Source of the DNA: Dorea sp.
GTDB taxonomy: Bacteria; Bacillota; Clostridia; Lachnospirales; Lachnospiraceae
DNA: 64,000 bases
NCBI GenBank assembly: GCA_022769185.1
Contig: JALEKG010000024.1
Location: 1-64,000, forward strand
Reading direction: 5' to 3'
Shown here: piece after piece, positions 25,730 to 36,295 of the stretch
Layout of the letters: every line of letters begins with the position of its first letter
Position numbering within the stretch: the first letter of the stretch is position 1
Notes under the pieces: generated by a model
Databases searched by the model: none
The model's input: the letters and a program-made list of their open reading frames with translations, nothing else
What the model was told of the DNA's origin: nothing
Position numbers and translations under genes: made by a program

Positions 25730-26995
25730 TTACAGTTCCCCGACTGAATCTGCATAACAGTCTATGATTTCCTCATAGCCATCTTCTGCCAGCTGTTCCT
25801 TCTGGAACTTTTTATTCTTTTTCATATTAACGATCAGTACCTGTTTTCCTGCTTCACGATCTGCTTTCGCGGCTGCCAGTACTTTCAGCATACCTTCTTT
25901 TGGCATCTTCTTCTCCAGGAGATATGCTTTTTTCTTCCTCGTACTTGGCACTTCATATCCATTTTCCAGAAGCAGCATTACGATTCTTTCAAAACCGATT
26001 GAAAATCCGCAGGCCGGCGTATCCTGCCCGGTAAATTTGCCGATCATCTTATCGTAACGCCCTCCTCCTGCAACGGAGCCGCCGAAATCATCCATGGTAA
26101 CTTCAAAAATAGTTCCCGTATAGTAAGACTGTCCTCTTACCAGTGTTGGGTCAAACTTTATGTTGAATTCACATTCTTTCGCTGCTTCTACACTGGAAAT
26201 GATCATCTCCATGCCATCTGCAGTCGCATCACTTAAACAGTCTCCAAGCTTTTCTTTTAAATAGCGAATACCGGACACATCTGGTGCCACTTCATCAAAG
26301 AGCTTCAGATAAGTCTCAACATTTTCTTTGGAATAGCCCATCTCTTCCAGTTCTTTTGCAACACCATCCGGACCAATCTTATCCATCTTATCCAGAATAA
26401 TGAATACTTCATCATAATCCACTTCTTTAAATCCACTATAGGCAGCCATTGCTTTCAGAATATTACGGTCATTGATGCACACCGTGAAATTCTTGAAATT
26501 CAGTTTTCCAAGCATTGCTGTCGTTGCAAGGATCAGTTCAATCTCTGCCAGATTACCTGGCTCACCCAGAATATCGATGTCACACTGCATGAACTGACGA
26601 AAACGTCCTTTCTGTGGACGGTCTGCACGCCATACATTTCCGATCTGAAGTGCTTTAAACGGAGATGGCAGTTCGTTTGAATGATTTGCATAATACCTTG
26701 CAAGAGGTACCGTAAGATCATAACGCAGACCTCCATCTACCAGATCATTCTCTTCCCTTGCATCTTCGATCTTCAGCTTTTCTCCACGCTTCAGAATCTT
26801 AAAGATCAGCTTTTCATTGTCACCACCCTGCTTGCTGCACAGATTCTCGATATGCTCCACGCATGGGGTCTCCATAGAAGAAAATCCATAAGTCTTGTAA
26901 GTATCTTTAATCAGCTGAATCACATAATCCCGGATTTCCATCTCGCGTGGGAGCATGTCCTTCATACCGGTGACCGGTTTTTTCTTTAACGCCAT
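25730..26995 (-). CDS. hisS: Histidyl-tRNA synthetase
   Basis: This 421-residue class IIa synthetase charges tRNA(His). The N-terminal KKKPVTGMKDMLP, motif 2 (IGNVWRADRPQKGRFRQF), the His-A motif (VRGQSYYTGTIFEV) and motif 3 (GFSIGFERIVMLL) are seen, followed by a C-terminal anticodon domain. The start MALKKK (26995) is chosen because AAGGAG lies seven bases ahead; it overlaps the end of hemZ by ten bases. Confidence 0.95.
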   Translation of the reverse strand: MALKKKPVTGMKDMLPREMEIRDYVIQLIKDTYKTYGFSSMETPCVEHIENLCSKQGGDNEKLIFKILKRGEKLKIEDAREENDLVDGGLRYDLTVPLARYYANHSNELPSPFKALQIGNVWRADRPQKGRFRQFMQCDIDILGEPGNLAEIELILATTAMLGKLNFKNFTVCINDRNILKAMAAYSGFKEVDYDEVFIILDKMDKIGPDGVAKELEEMGYSKENVETYLKLFDEVAPDVSGIRYLKEKLGDCLSDATADGMEMIISSVEAAKECEFNIKFDPTLVRGQSYYTGTIFEVTMDDFGGSVAGGGRYDKMIGKFTGQDTPACGFSIGFERIVMLLLENGYEVPSTRKKKAYLLEKKMPKEGMLKVLAAAKADREAGKQVLIVNMKKNKKFQKEQLAEDGYEEIIDCYADSVGEL

Positions 26996-28476
26996 AACCA
27001 TTCTCCTTTACGTTCTATCATCTCATCGATACGTTCAATATAAGCATCTATTGCCTTTACATTTTCCACACGTATCAGATGCGTCATTTTCTTTTTCTTA
27101 CTGCCCGGAACAAAAACCGGAGATTTCAGTACCAGTTTCGTGGAAGCCCCCGCCCCTGCAGCAATAATGGATTGTTTTTCCTCCATAATTAGTATATTGT
27201 ATATTCCGGCTTTGTCAACCTTTGCATAGCCAACATTTTCAAAATTGCCTGCAATATTTTTCTGCCGATACAGATAATAAGGGAACAGTTCCATCTTTTC
27301 TGCTGCTTTCCTTGCAGCCTCGATCATCCCGGATAATGTCTCTGACATCTTCCCCGGATCGGCTTCCAGATCCTTCATTTCCATCTTGGCCGCACGTTTG
27401 ATTGCCAGCGAATGTACCGTCAGACTGTCCGGCCCAAGTTCTCGGATCTGATCCAGCGTATCTTTCATATCAGCAATCTCCTCGCCAGGAAGTCCGGCAA
27501 TGATGTCCATATTAATATTGTCAAATCCAACTTCCCTGGCCATTGCAAACGTTTCTTTAATCTGCTCCACGGTATGTCTTCGGCCAATGATATCCAGTGT
27601 TTTTTGCTGCATGCTCTGTGGATTCACAGAGATTCTGGTAATCTGATGTTGTATCAAAATCTCCAGTTTCTCTCTGGTAATACTGTCCGGCCTGCCGGCT
27701 TCTACTGTATACTCCAACAGATCCTTCCTCGAAAAACTCTCATCAATGCAATTTAGAAGCCGGTCAAGCTGAGATGCCGTAAGGGTTGTAGGCGTACCAC
27801 CCCCGATATAGATGGTATTTAATTTCTTGTCTTTTGACCTTTGTGCAATAAACCTGAGTTCTTTACACAAAGCTTCCAGATAATCTTCGACGCGGTCTTT
27901 CCATGTTTCCAGTGATCCGGAGCTAAAAGAACAGTAGGTACACACCGACGGACAGAACGGAATTCCCACATAAAGGCTATACCCGTCTTCATAATCCAGC
28001 CGGCTTAAGAGCTCTCTTTCTCTTTGGGCGATCTCCCATGCAAGTTTTGCTTTATCCTCTCTCGCCCGGAATTCTTCTGTAAACCAGGGAACAAATTCCG
28101 TCTCCTTCATTCCTTCTTCCAGCTTCTGCATCGCAATCTTAGTCGGTCTGACTCCAGTCAGGATTCCCCACGCAAGATCTCTTCCGGTCTCCTTTTTTAA
28201 GATATCATACATTCGAAGATCGATCCGCCATTTTTTCTCCTTCTCATCGGCGTCTTCCGACACCGTCTCCAGACCGATCTCTATGAGTTTGTTTTTCAGT
28301 TCCTGTGAATCTTCCACCCTCCCGGTATGTCCCACGCTTTCCGGAAGTAATACCGTTACATAATTAGAGGCTTTTTCCTCTGTCCGGCAGGAAACCTCCT
28401 CAGACGGGTAAAAAGCCTTCATTACATGATACGCATTATAGGTATAAGCTTCACTTTTACATATAATCTGAATCAT
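26986..28476 (-). CDS. hemZ: HemZ-type radical SAM coproporphyrinogen III dehydrogenase-like protein
   Basis: This 496-residue radical SAM protein has the iron-sulfur motif CPSVCTYC (Cys-x3-Cys-x2-Cys) at about residue 175, preceded by YVGIPF, and the IYIGGGTPT SAM-binding loop. The N-terminal 165 residues are the HemZ-type extension. Family members are named for oxygen-independent coproporphyrinogen oxidation, but many HemN-like proteins of anaerobes have other or unknown roles, and no heme genes are nearby. It overlaps hisS and follows the MBL hydrolase. Confidence 0.87.
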   Translation of the reverse strand: MIQIICKSEAYTYNAYHVMKAFYPSEEVSCRTEEKASNYVTVLLPESVGHTGRVEDSQELKNKLIEIGLETVSEDADEKEKKWRIDLRMYDILKKETGRDLAWGILTGVRPTKIAMQKLEEGMKETEFVPWFTEEFRAREDKAKLAWEIAQRERELLSRLDYEDGYSLYVGIPFCPSVCTYCSFSSGSLETWKDRVEDYLEALCKELRFIAQRSKDKKLNTIYIGGGTPTTLTASQLDRLLNCIDESFSRKDLLEYTVEAGRPDSITREKLEILIQHQITRISVNPQSMQQKTLDIIGRRHTVEQIKETFAMAREVGFDNINMDIIAGLPGEEIADMKDTLDQIRELGPDSLTVHSLAIKRAAKMEMKDLEADPGKMSETLSGMIEAARKAAEKMELFPYYLYRQKNIAGNFENVGYAKVDKAGIYNILIMEEKQSIIAAGAGASTKLVLKSPVFVPGSKKKKMTHLIRVENVKAIDAYIERIDEMIERKGEWLWR

Positions 28477-28536
28477 ATTTTACTCCATTCTAATCAATCT
28501 TCACAGAGCATATGTCTGAGGAAAGACACATTCCCA

Positions 28537-29157
28537 TCACACATATGGATTGTTCTTTTTCTCATAGCCAATCGTCGTCTCACCCATGTGTCCCGGATAA
28601 ACAAATGTATCTTCCGGAAGCACAAAAAGCTTCTCTCGAACAGAACGTACAAGATCTGCGGTACTACTGTTCGGGAAGTCCGAACGGCCTATCGACCTCT
28701 GGAATAAGGTGTCACCGCTGAACAAGATATTTTCCTCTTTGACATAATAACAACATCCGCCTCTGGTATGTCCGGGAGTATGGATCACTTGAAATTCATA
28801 ACCCGCTGCCTTCAAGATCTGTCCGTCATGAACTGTCTGTGCATTGGCAAATGTATATCCGGCTGTATATGTGGCTGACAGATTCAGCTTCGGATCTGTC
28901 ATAATATCACTATCATCCTCGTGCACATAGACAGGTACCTGAAATTCTTTCAGAAATTTATCAATTCCCATCATATGATCAAAATGTCCATGTGTCAGAA
29001 AAATGGCTTCAATCTGATACCCCTCCTCCTGAATATGCTTTTTCAGATAAGACGGACAATCCGCCGGATCAATCACAACGGTTTGTCGGGTCTCTTCATT
29101 GATCACCAGATAACAGTTCGTACTGATAATTCCCGTAACAAATTTTTCGACTTTCAT
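28537..29157 (-). CDS. MBL-fold hydrolase, glyoxalase II-like
   Basis: A 206-residue metallo-beta-lactamase-fold protein with the dinuclear metal motif THGHFDHMMG (residues 55-64), further ligands in HTPGHTRGG and FSGDTLF, and a C-terminal YPGHMGETTIGYE. It resembles hydroxyacylglutathione hydrolase-like YqgX proteins; the true thioester substrate in an organism that may lack glutathione is unknown. Its ribosome site AGGAG overlaps the stop of the rel gene, and this order (rel, MBL, hemZ, hisS) is conserved in Clostridia. Confidence 0.88.
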   Translation of the reverse strand: MKVEKFVTGIISTNCYLVINEETRQTVVIDPADCPSYLKKHIQEEGYQIEAIFLTHGHFDHMMGIDKFLKEFQVPVYVHEDDSDIMTDPKLNLSATYTAGYTFANAQTVHDGQILKAAGYEFQVIHTPGHTRGGCCYYVKEENILFSGDTLFQRSIGRSDFPNSSTADLVRSVREKLFVLPEDTFVYPGHMGETTIGYEKKNNPYV

Positions 29158-29163
29158 ACTCCT

Positions 29164-31506
29164 CTAACCTGTTGTCCTTTCTATTTCTATCACACCTTCG
29201 ATCTGACGAAGCTTCTTAATGACCCTGGATAACTCATCTCTTCCGTGAACGATAAATCCAGTTTCAATCGTAGCAGTTCCCCGCTTGCTGGTTCGGACAT
29301 TCATAGACTTCACATCAACGTCTTCAGCTGTAAATATTTTGGAAATTTCCATTAACATTCCCTGTCTGTCATAGGCATACATTTTAATTTCCGCAAGATA
29401 CTGTCCTCCATTTTGCTCGGTCACATCATTTTCCCATTCAATTTCGATCAGTCGTGCCCGTTCCGCCTCAGTCAGATGGATAATATTAATACAATCTGTA
29501 CGGTGAATGGATAATCCACGTCCTCTTGTAACGAATCCTACAATTTCATCTCCCGGCACCGGACTGCAGCATCTGGAGAAGCGTACGGACATATTATCAA
29601 TTCCTTTTACCACAATACCACTCTTGGACTTGGCAATATGGACCTTATTTTTTGCCGCCTCGGCTACTTTCTCAAGAACGACTTCATTCGTCATCTCCTG
29701 CTTATGTTCTTTGCTGTATTCTTCCATCAGACGGTTGACAACCTGACCTTCTTTCAGTCCACCGTGCCCAATCGCGGCCAGCACAGATTCCCAATCCTTA
29801 AATCCATACTTTCTCTGAACAACTTCCTGATATTTCGGATTCATAATATGACCTGCATTGATTGATTTTGCCTTACAATATGCAGTAATCATATCTTTTC
29901 CTTTGATGATATTATCTTCTTTAAATTCTTTCTTGAACCACTGATTAATCTTATTCTTCGCCTGGGTACTCTTGACAATATTCAGCCAGTCCCGGCTTGG
30001 TCCCTTGGAATTCTGAGACGTCAGGATCTCAATTCTGTCACCGTTCTGTATTTTATAATCGATATTTACCAGTTTCCCATTTACTCTTGCACCGACCATC
30101 TTATTTCCAACAGCACTATGGATTGCATACGCAAAATCGACCGGTGTAGACCCATTCGGCAGATTCTTTACATCTCCCTGTGGAGTAAAGCAATAGACAT
30201 CCTCTGCGAACAGATCCAGATCACCTTTGATCAGATTCAGAAATTCTCTGTTATCCGACATGTCTCTCTGCCATTCCAGGATCTGCCGAAGCCAGCTTAA
30301 CTTCTCCTCTTCCTGAGCCTCCACACTCTTCTTTCCATCGTTGGATTCCTTATATTTCCAGTGTGCAGCAATACCATACTCTGCAGTCTTATGCATTTCC
30401 TGTGTACGGATCTGAATTTCAAACGGCTGTCCGACTGAACTCATCAGCGTCGTATGCAGAGACTGATACATATTCGGCTTCGGCATGGCAATGTAATCCT
30501 TAAACCTTCCCGGAATCGGAGTATACATCTCATGGATTACCCCCAGAGCCGCATAACAATCTTTTACAGAATCAACAATAATACGCACTGCAAACAGATC
30601 ATAGATCTGATCCACCGTCTTATCCTGATTCACCATCTTCTTGTAAATGCTGAAGAAATGTTTGACACGTCCATTGACTTCTGCCTTAATGTTGGCATTC
30701 TTCATATGCATAGACACTTCTTCCACGATCTGCTGGACAAATTCTTCTCTTTCCGTCTTTCTTGCATTGATCTGATTTACCAGATCAAAAAACACTTCCG
30801 GCTGAGAATATTTCAGAGCCAGATCATCCAGTTCCGTCTTAATCTTGGAAATACCAAGACGCTGGGCGATCGGCGCATAAATATCCATGGTCTCTTTCGC
30901 TTTTTCTTTCTGCTTTTCCGGCTTCATGAACTGCAAAGTACGCATATTATGCAGCCGGTCCGCAAGCTTAATGATAATAACTCGGATGTCCTTTGCCATT
31001 GCAAGGAACATCTTTCTTAGATTTTCGGCCTGCACATCCAGTTTATCGGAAGAATAGGACAATCTTCCAAGTTTGGTAACCCCATCAACCAGAAGTGCTA
31101 CCTCATCACCAAATTCCCGCCTGATCTCCTCTTCTGTAACCTCTGTATCTTCCACCACGTCATGAAGCATTCCTGCCGCAATCGTTTCTTTATCCATCTC
31201 AAGATCTGCCAGAATAATTGCCACCCAGAGCGGGTGTACAATATAAGGCTCACCAGATTTTCTGCGCTGATCCCCATGCGCTTTAGAAGCCAGCGCATAA
31301 GCTTTTTCGATCATGGATACGTCCGTAGAAGGATGATACTTACGGATACGGGCAATTAACATGTCATATAAACGATCCGGATCTTCATAATCATCCTTAT
31401 TCTTAACCGCATGCCCATCTACAATCGCCAGACCTTTTGCATTGTCCTTTGTCAAAGCTTCCGGTGCAATACGGTCATCAATGGATTCATATGTTGTTTT
31501 TGACAT
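29164..31506 (-). CDS. Bifunctional (p)ppGpp synthetase/hydrolase
   Basis: This 780-residue long RSH protein both makes and breaks the stringent-response alarmone. The hydrolase HD domain is intact (KAHGDQRRKSGEPYIVHP, MLHDVVEDT) and so is the synthetase domain (GRVKHFFSIYKKM, RIIVDSVKDCYAALG, KPNMYQSLHTT). The TGS (VYCFTPQGDVKNLPNGSTP), zinc-finger-like CC motif (RFSRCCSPVPGD) and C-terminal ACT domains follow. Both activities are thus expected. The start MSKTTYE is favoured because GGAGG is correctly placed; the ATG 11 codons upstream is not. Commonly called relA or rel. Confidence 0.95.
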   Translation of the reverse strand: MSKTTYESIDDRIAPEALTKDNAKGLAIVDGHAVKNKDDYEDPDRLYDMLIARIRKYHPSTDVSMIEKAYALASKAHGDQRRKSGEPYIVHPLWVAIILADLEMDKETIAAGMLHDVVEDTEVTEEEIRREFGDEVALLVDGVTKLGRLSYSSDKLDVQAENLRKMFLAMAKDIRVIIIKLADRLHNMRTLQFMKPEKQKEKAKETMDIYAPIAQRLGISKIKTELDDLALKYSQPEVFFDLVNQINARKTEREEFVQQIVEEVSMHMKNANIKAEVNGRVKHFFSIYKKMVNQDKTVDQIYDLFAVRIIVDSVKDCYAALGVIHEMYTPIPGRFKDYIAMPKPNMYQSLHTTLMSSVGQPFEIQIRTQEMHKTAEYGIAAHWKYKESNDGKKSVEAQEEEKLSWLRQILEWQRDMSDNREFLNLIKGDLDLFAEDVYCFTPQGDVKNLPNGSTPVDFAYAIHSAVGNKMVGARVNGKLVNIDYKIQNGDRIEILTSQNSKGPSRDWLNIVKSTQAKNKINQWFKKEFKEDNIIKGKDMITAYCKAKSINAGHIMNPKYQEVVQRKYGFKDWESVLAAIGHGGLKEGQVVNRLMEEYSKEHKQEMTNEVVLEKVAEAAKNKVHIAKSKSGIVVKGIDNMSVRFSRCCSPVPGDEIVGFVTRGRGLSIHRTDCINIIHLTEAERARLIEIEWENDVTEQNGGQYLAEIKMYAYDRQGMLMEISKIFTAEDVDVKSMNVRTSKRGTATIETGFIVHGRDELSRVIKKLRQIEGVIEIERTTG

Positions 31507-31541
31507 ATTAACGCCTCCTTCCCTCTTAGATTTACTCACAA

Positions 31542-32066
31542 CTATTTTCCGGGATATGTAATCACGGAATCTACATCATAACCCTGCAGCCGGTCTCTTC
31601 CTTTCAGACCTGCAAGTTCAATTAAAAAAACAGTCTTTACAACCTTCCCGCCCAGTCCTTCAATCAGTTTTACCATTGCTTCATTCGTTCCGCCTGTCGC
31701 GATCAGATCATCAATGATAACCACTTTCTGTCCTGGCTTAATTGCATCACGATGCATCTCAATCTCCGCAGTGCCATATTCTAATGCATACTTGACAGAA
31801 ACCGTCTCACATGGCAGTTTTCCTTTCTTCCTGATTGGAATAAAAGGCTTATGAAGATTATAAGCAATCGGCACTCCGAAAATAAAACCTCTGGACTCAG
31901 GTCCGACAACCACATCAAAATCAACATCTTTCAGCTTTTCCTGCATCAGATCAATCGCAAGTGCAAGACCATCTGCATCCTGAAGTACACTCGTAATATC
32001 TCTGAAAATAATCCCCGGTTCAGGGAAATCCGGAATACTTCTTACATATTCTTCTATCGGTTTCAT
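31542..32066 (-). CDS. apt: Adenine phosphoribosyltransferase
   Basis: This 174-residue purine-salvage enzyme joins adenine and PRPP into AMP. The PRPP-binding motif is VVIIDDLIATGGTNEA (residues about 117-132), with the N-terminal IRDITSVL (FRDIT) and VGPESRGFIFGVPIAY segments. It lies 35 bases ahead of rel and 112 bases after recJ. PRPP and purine metabolism link it to the alarmone gene downstream, a neighbourhood kept in most Clostridia. Confidence 0.95.
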   Translation of the reverse strand: MKPIEEYVRSIPDFPEPGIIFRDITSVLQDADGLALAIDLMQEKLKDVDFDVVVGPESRGFIFGVPIAYNLHKPFIPIRKKGKLPCETVSVKYALEYGTAEIEMHRDAIKPGQKVVIIDDLIATGGTNEAMVKLIEGLGGKVVKTVFLIELAGLKGRDRLQGYDVDSVITYPGK

Positions 32067-32178
32067 GACAATCTCTCCATTCTAATAAATCATTGGGAAT
32101 CTCCCAAATTCTGATATACTTTTTTAGTATATCATTAGTTCCTGCAATTTTCAAATTTTTCTACATTTTTCTACATTT

Positions 32179-33939
32179 TTAGCGATAATGCGTGATTACA
32201 ATCTGCGGAGTCACTCTTCCACGGAACTCATTGACGTCCGGATAGTATGTCACAGAGACGGTCATCCGGGTACTTCTTCCATTCAAAAAAGCATCTACTG
32301 CCTGCATTCCATACTTCTCCCGTAACATCTGTAAGAATTCAGGCACATTCTGAAACAAAAGGGCATCCATCTCTGTATGTGCCTCATCACACACCAACAT
32401 CTTTAATACATTTTTATTTTTGCCAAGAATCCTCCCACTTATAAGCTCAATATTCCTTGCAGCAAACACCGGTTTCGTATTTCCTTTTCCAAAAGGCTCC
32501 AGAAGTTCCAGCTCCCGGACCATCTCCTCCGTTACACAGGAAAATGGCATCTCCATATCGATTGTGACTTTCTCCATCATTTCTTCTTTCGTCAAGGTAC
32601 AGTTTTCGTTCAGTTTTCTTCTGAGTATCTCTACATTTTCCTTTGTGAGCGAAAGTCCTGCTGCCAGTTTATGACCCCCAAATTTTGTGAGAAGATCTTT
32701 ACATTTGCTTAATTCCTCATACATATGATATGCATCGATTGATCTTCCTGAACCCTTTACTCCATCTTCTGCATCCGTAAGTACAAACACAGGCTTGTAA
32801 TAGGTTTCTCTGATCCTTCCAGCCACAATTCCCGCCAAACTTTCGTGGCAATCCTGAAGATAGATCACAAGAACTCTGTCTTGTCCGAGCGCAGATTGCT
32901 CCACCAGTTCTTTTGCTTTCTCCACCGCAATATTTGTCATTTCTTTCCGACTGTCATTCAATGCTTTCAAATCTCCCGCAAGCATATCTGCTTCTTTTTT
33001 TGTCTCTGCACGCAGAAGACCAAGCGCTCGTTTGGCAGTATCCAGTCTTCCACTGGCATTGATACATGGTCCCAGGACAAATCCTATATGATAAGAATTC
33101 AATCGCTCTCGTTCTACACCTGTACATTCAATTAATGCTTTCAGGCCCGGATTATGCGTCCGCTTCAGCATCTGGAGACCTTCTTTTACAAAAATACGAT
33201 TTTCATTTTCCAGGTCCATTACATCACCCACCGTAGCAATGGCTACATTTTCAATCAGATAATCCAGATCACTAGCATCCTTTCCCATGGATTCCCAAAG
33301 TGCTTCCACCATCTTATACGCAACGGCAGCCCCACATAAGCCCTTAAAAGGATAATTACAGTCAGACTGTTTTGGATCTACCACCGCATCTGCCGGAGGG
33401 AGGAGATATCTTCTTCCATCTTCCAGTTCTTCAAATGGAACTTCATGATGATCTGTCACAATAATCGTCATACCCAGACTCTTACCATATGCAATCTCTT
33501 TTGCAGCAGCAATCCCATTATCACAGGTAACGATCGTATCCACTCCATCCTGATATGCACGCTCAATCAATTCAATATTTAGTCCATACCCGTCCGTTAT
33601 CCGGTCCGGAATATCACTGTCCACACTGGCACCTGCCTTTTCCAGACCCTCCAACAGAATATAAGTCGCATTTACTCCGTCAATATCATAGTCTCCAATA
33701 ATACGAATTCTTTGTCCATTCGCGATTTTTTCTCTTAGAATATCGAGTGCCCTGTCCATATCTTTCATCAGCATACCGTCATAGAGATCCACAATCGTTC
33801 CATTCAGGTACCGGTCAATTGCTTCATCACCGATCACGTCCCGGTTTCTGATCAGGCATGCAAGCCGGGGACTGATATGATATTTCCTTCCAATTGTTTC
33901 AAAATCTGCCCCTTTTCTCAGTAATGTCCATCGTTCCAT
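32179..33939 (-). CDS. recJ: Single-stranded-DNA-specific exonuclease RecJ
   Basis: This 586-residue DHH-family 5'-3' exonuclease acts in recombination and mismatch repair. The metal motifs are present: DYDIDGVNATY, VTCDNGIA, VTDHHEVP and CGAAVAYK; the DHHA1 part has GRIRETYYKPVFVLT and GGHKLAAGLSL, followed by an OB-like C-terminal domain. Length is at the short end for RecJ, as usual in Clostridia. The second motif is Cys-Asp-Asn rather than the usual Asp-x-Gly layout, typical of the family. Confidence 0.92.
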   Translation of the reverse strand: MERWTLLRKGADFETIGRKYHISPRLACLIRNRDVIGDEAIDRYLNGTIVDLYDGMLMKDMDRALDILREKIANGQRIRIIGDYDIDGVNATYILLEGLEKAGASVDSDIPDRITDGYGLNIELIERAYQDGVDTIVTCDNGIAAAKEIAYGKSLGMTIIVTDHHEVPFEELEDGRRYLLPPADAVVDPKQSDCNYPFKGLCGAAVAYKMVEALWESMGKDASDLDYLIENVAIATVGDVMDLENENRIFVKEGLQMLKRTHNPGLKALIECTGVERERLNSYHIGFVLGPCINASGRLDTAKRALGLLRAETKKEADMLAGDLKALNDSRKEMTNIAVEKAKELVEQSALGQDRVLVIYLQDCHESLAGIVAGRIRETYYKPVFVLTDAEDGVKGSGRSIDAYHMYEELSKCKDLLTKFGGHKLAAGLSLTKENVEILRRKLNENCTLTKEEMMEKVTIDMEMPFSCVTEEMVRELELLEPFGKGNTKPVFAARNIELISGRILGKNKNVLKMLVCDEAHTEMDALLFQNVPEFLQMLREKYGMQAVDAFLNGRSTRMTVSVTYYPDVNEFRGRVTPQIVITHYR

Positions 33940-34006
33940 CTCGTCATCTCCCGATATGAAAAATAACCTGCCACCAGCAGTTCACTTCACATACTTAAGT
34001 ATCGAA

Positions 34007-34047
34007 AAAGCAGCCGTGTTATCTTCATAGCCACAGCCGCTTTCTCA
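34007..34047 (-). terminator. Terminator between secDF and recJ
   Basis: On the minus strand a stem AAAGCGGCTGTG/CACGGCTGCTTT (two G-U pairs) is followed by TTTTT, just past the secDF stop. It may reduce rather than abolish read-through to recJ. Confidence 0.6.
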
Positions 34048-34061
34048 TGTTATCTTGTTTT

Positions 34062-36239
34062 CTATTTTTTCTTCTTGCTGTTACTTGTTTTTGCTTCTGT
34101 TTTTTTCACAAATTTTGTCTTCATAACATACCACAATGCACCTGTAATACATACAGAAGAATATCCACCACAGATAATACCTGCCATCAGCGGTGCAGCA
34201 AATTCACGAATGGAGCTTACACCCATAATAAACAGAACAGCTACCATAACGAATGTCGTAAGAGAAGTATAAATACTTCTGGTCAGAGTCTGCGTAATGC
34301 TCTTATTTACTACATCAGCAAGCTCTGTTGTCTTCGTCTGATAATGCAGCTCTTCACGGATACGGTCGAAAATAACGATCGTCGCGTTAATAGAATAACC
34401 TACAATGGTCAGCATACATGCAATAAACGTATTACCGACTGCAATTCTGGAAATCGCATAAAACGTCAGGACAACCAGAACATCATGTACCAGTGCTGCA
34501 ACCGCACTCGTTGCAAAACGCACATCTTTAAACCGGAACCAGATATATAACAGCATACAGATTGTTGCAATGATTACCGCAACGACTGCATCCTGACGCA
34601 TCTCATTACTGATTGTAGAGCTGATATTCTCAGCGGTGATCTCGGATTCATCTACTCCAAAATGATCAACCAGTGCCTGATTCAGAGCTTCACGCTGATC
34701 CAGATCCAGGGTAACCGTCTTAATTACAACCTGATTGGTACCTGCAACTTTTTGAGTCTGAACATTGTGATCACCCGTTACATCTTCTACAACAGGAACG
34801 ATTTCTTTATCAATTTCTTCTATAGAATAATCTTTATCAAACGTTACGTTTGTGGAAGTACCACCCTTGAAGTCCAGGCCATAGGCAAGTGCACCATTAT
34901 CTTTGGATGCATTTACACCCATGACTACAAATCCAAGCAGGATCACTGCAAGAGAAATTGCAAAGAATACATGTTTCTTTCCCAGGAAGTTGATCGGTGT
35001 TCTTTCTTTTTTCGGACGATAATATAATTTCTCATTTTTCAATCCAATTCCATAGAATGCAAATACGATCAGACGAGTAATCACCAGTGCCGTAAACATG
35101 GATACAACAATACCGATTCCCAGAGTCTGAGCAAATCCTTTTACCGTTCCTGATCCCTTAAACCAAAGAACCAGTGCTGCGATCAGTGTTGTAACATTTC
35201 CGTCCACGATTGCAGACATCGCTTTCTGGAATCCGGTCTTCAAAGAATTCTTTACACTCTTTCCTTTGGTCATCTCTTCACGTACACGGGCAAAAATGAT
35301 GACATTCGCATCAACCGCCATACCGATACTCAGGATAATACCGGCAATACCTGGAAGTGTCAGAGTCACATTAAACGCATTTAAAATCACCAGCACGATC
35401 TCTGTATAGATGATCAATGCAAGACTTGATGCCAGACCCGGAAGATAATATACCCAGATCATAAACAGGAAAATGATCACAAGACCAATCACTCCGGCCT
35501 TTAAACTGGTACTGATTGCCTGTTCTCCAAGTTGTGCCCCTACTACATTAGAGCGCAACTCTTCCAGTTCCAGTTTCAGTCCACCGATTCGAATCGTAGA
35601 AGCCAGGTTATCCGCCTCTTCATATGTAAAATCACCTGTAATATATGCCTGTCCGCCTGTAATTGCAGTCTGTACAACCGGACTGCTGATCAATTCACCG
35701 TCGTAAATAATCGAAATCTGTTTGCCGACATTTGCTTCCGTAGCTTCTGCAAATTTCTCTTTTCCGGAATCATTCAGGTTCAGTTCCACAGAGTATTCTT
35801 TGTTTCCCATATCATCTTCACCGGCTTTTGCAGATGCACTCTTAACATCTGAACCGGTAAGTACGGTTTCTCCATCTGTTGTCTGAAATTCCAGAGATCC
35901 CGGTTTTCCAAGCTGTTCCAGAATCTCATTGGCATCTGAAACACCTGGAATCTCAATATTGATACGGTCTTTTCCTTCCTGATATACGCTGGCCTCAGTA
36001 CTGTACTGCTCCACACGTTTCTGAAGTTTGTAGATGGTATCACTCATCTCTTCGTCTGTCGGATTGTCATCCTTCACCTGGTATGTGATGCTGACACCTC
36101 CGGCCAGATCCAGCCCCAGTTTAATGTTCTTCATAGAGCCGGTTCCCTTATTACCAAATCCTACCAGCACTGTAAAACCAAGCAATATGATCAAAACAGC
36201 CGCCAGAATCAGACTCAGTATGCTTTTTTTCTTCTTCAT
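34062..36239 (-). CDS. secDF: Fused protein-export subunit SecDF
   Basis: This 725-residue membrane protein joins SecD and SecF, which use the proton gradient to pull exported proteins through SecYEG. The SecD half has LGLDLAGG (41-48), the periplasmic-type P1 region (residues about 50-235) and the membrane block with GMAVDANV (306-313). The SecF half begins around residue 420, with YGLDFKGG (453-460), and repeats six helices. The C-terminus is rich in Lys. Fusion is seen in Bacillus; many other bacteria keep two genes. It lies 56 bases after scfB, the SCIFF maturase, as in most Clostridia. Confidence 0.95.
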   Translation of the reverse strand: MKKKKSILSLILAAVLIILLGFTVLVGFGNKGTGSMKNIKLGLDLAGGVSITYQVKDDNPTDEEMSDTIYKLQKRVEQYSTEASVYQEGKDRINIEIPGVSDANEILEQLGKPGSLEFQTTDGETVLTGSDVKSASAKAGEDDMGNKEYSVELNLNDSGKEKFAEATEANVGKQISIIYDGELISSPVVQTAITGGQAYITGDFTYEEADNLASTIRIGGLKLELEELRSNVVGAQLGEQAISTSLKAGVIGLVIIFLFMIWVYYLPGLASSLALIIYTEIVLVILNAFNVTLTLPGIAGIILSIGMAVDANVIIFARVREEMTKGKSVKNSLKTGFQKAMSAIVDGNVTTLIAALVLWFKGSGTVKGFAQTLGIGIVVSMFTALVITRLIVFAFYGIGLKNEKLYYRPKKERTPINFLGKKHVFFAISLAVILLGFVVMGVNASKDNGALAYGLDFKGGTSTNVTFDKDYSIEEIDKEIVPVVEDVTGDHNVQTQKVAGTNQVVIKTVTLDLDQREALNQALVDHFGVDESEITAENISSTISNEMRQDAVVAVIIATICMLLYIWFRFKDVRFATSAVAALVHDVLVVLTFYAISRIAVGNTFIACMLTIVGYSINATIVIFDRIREELHYQTKTTELADVVNKSITQTLTRSIYTSLTTFVMVAVLFIMGVSSIREFAAPLMAGIICGGYSSVCITGALWYVMKTKFVKKTEAKTSNSKKKK

Positions 36240-36295
36240 GATTTACTTCCTTTCTGCCTTTTATATCCTCTGATATTCGGGTCAAATATTTACTT

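Noticed and set aside
32112..32134. Perfect 9-base hairpin between apt and recJ (TGATATACT/AGTATATCA)
   Set aside because: AT-rich and without a U-run; too weak to call as a terminator or operator without comparison to relatives.
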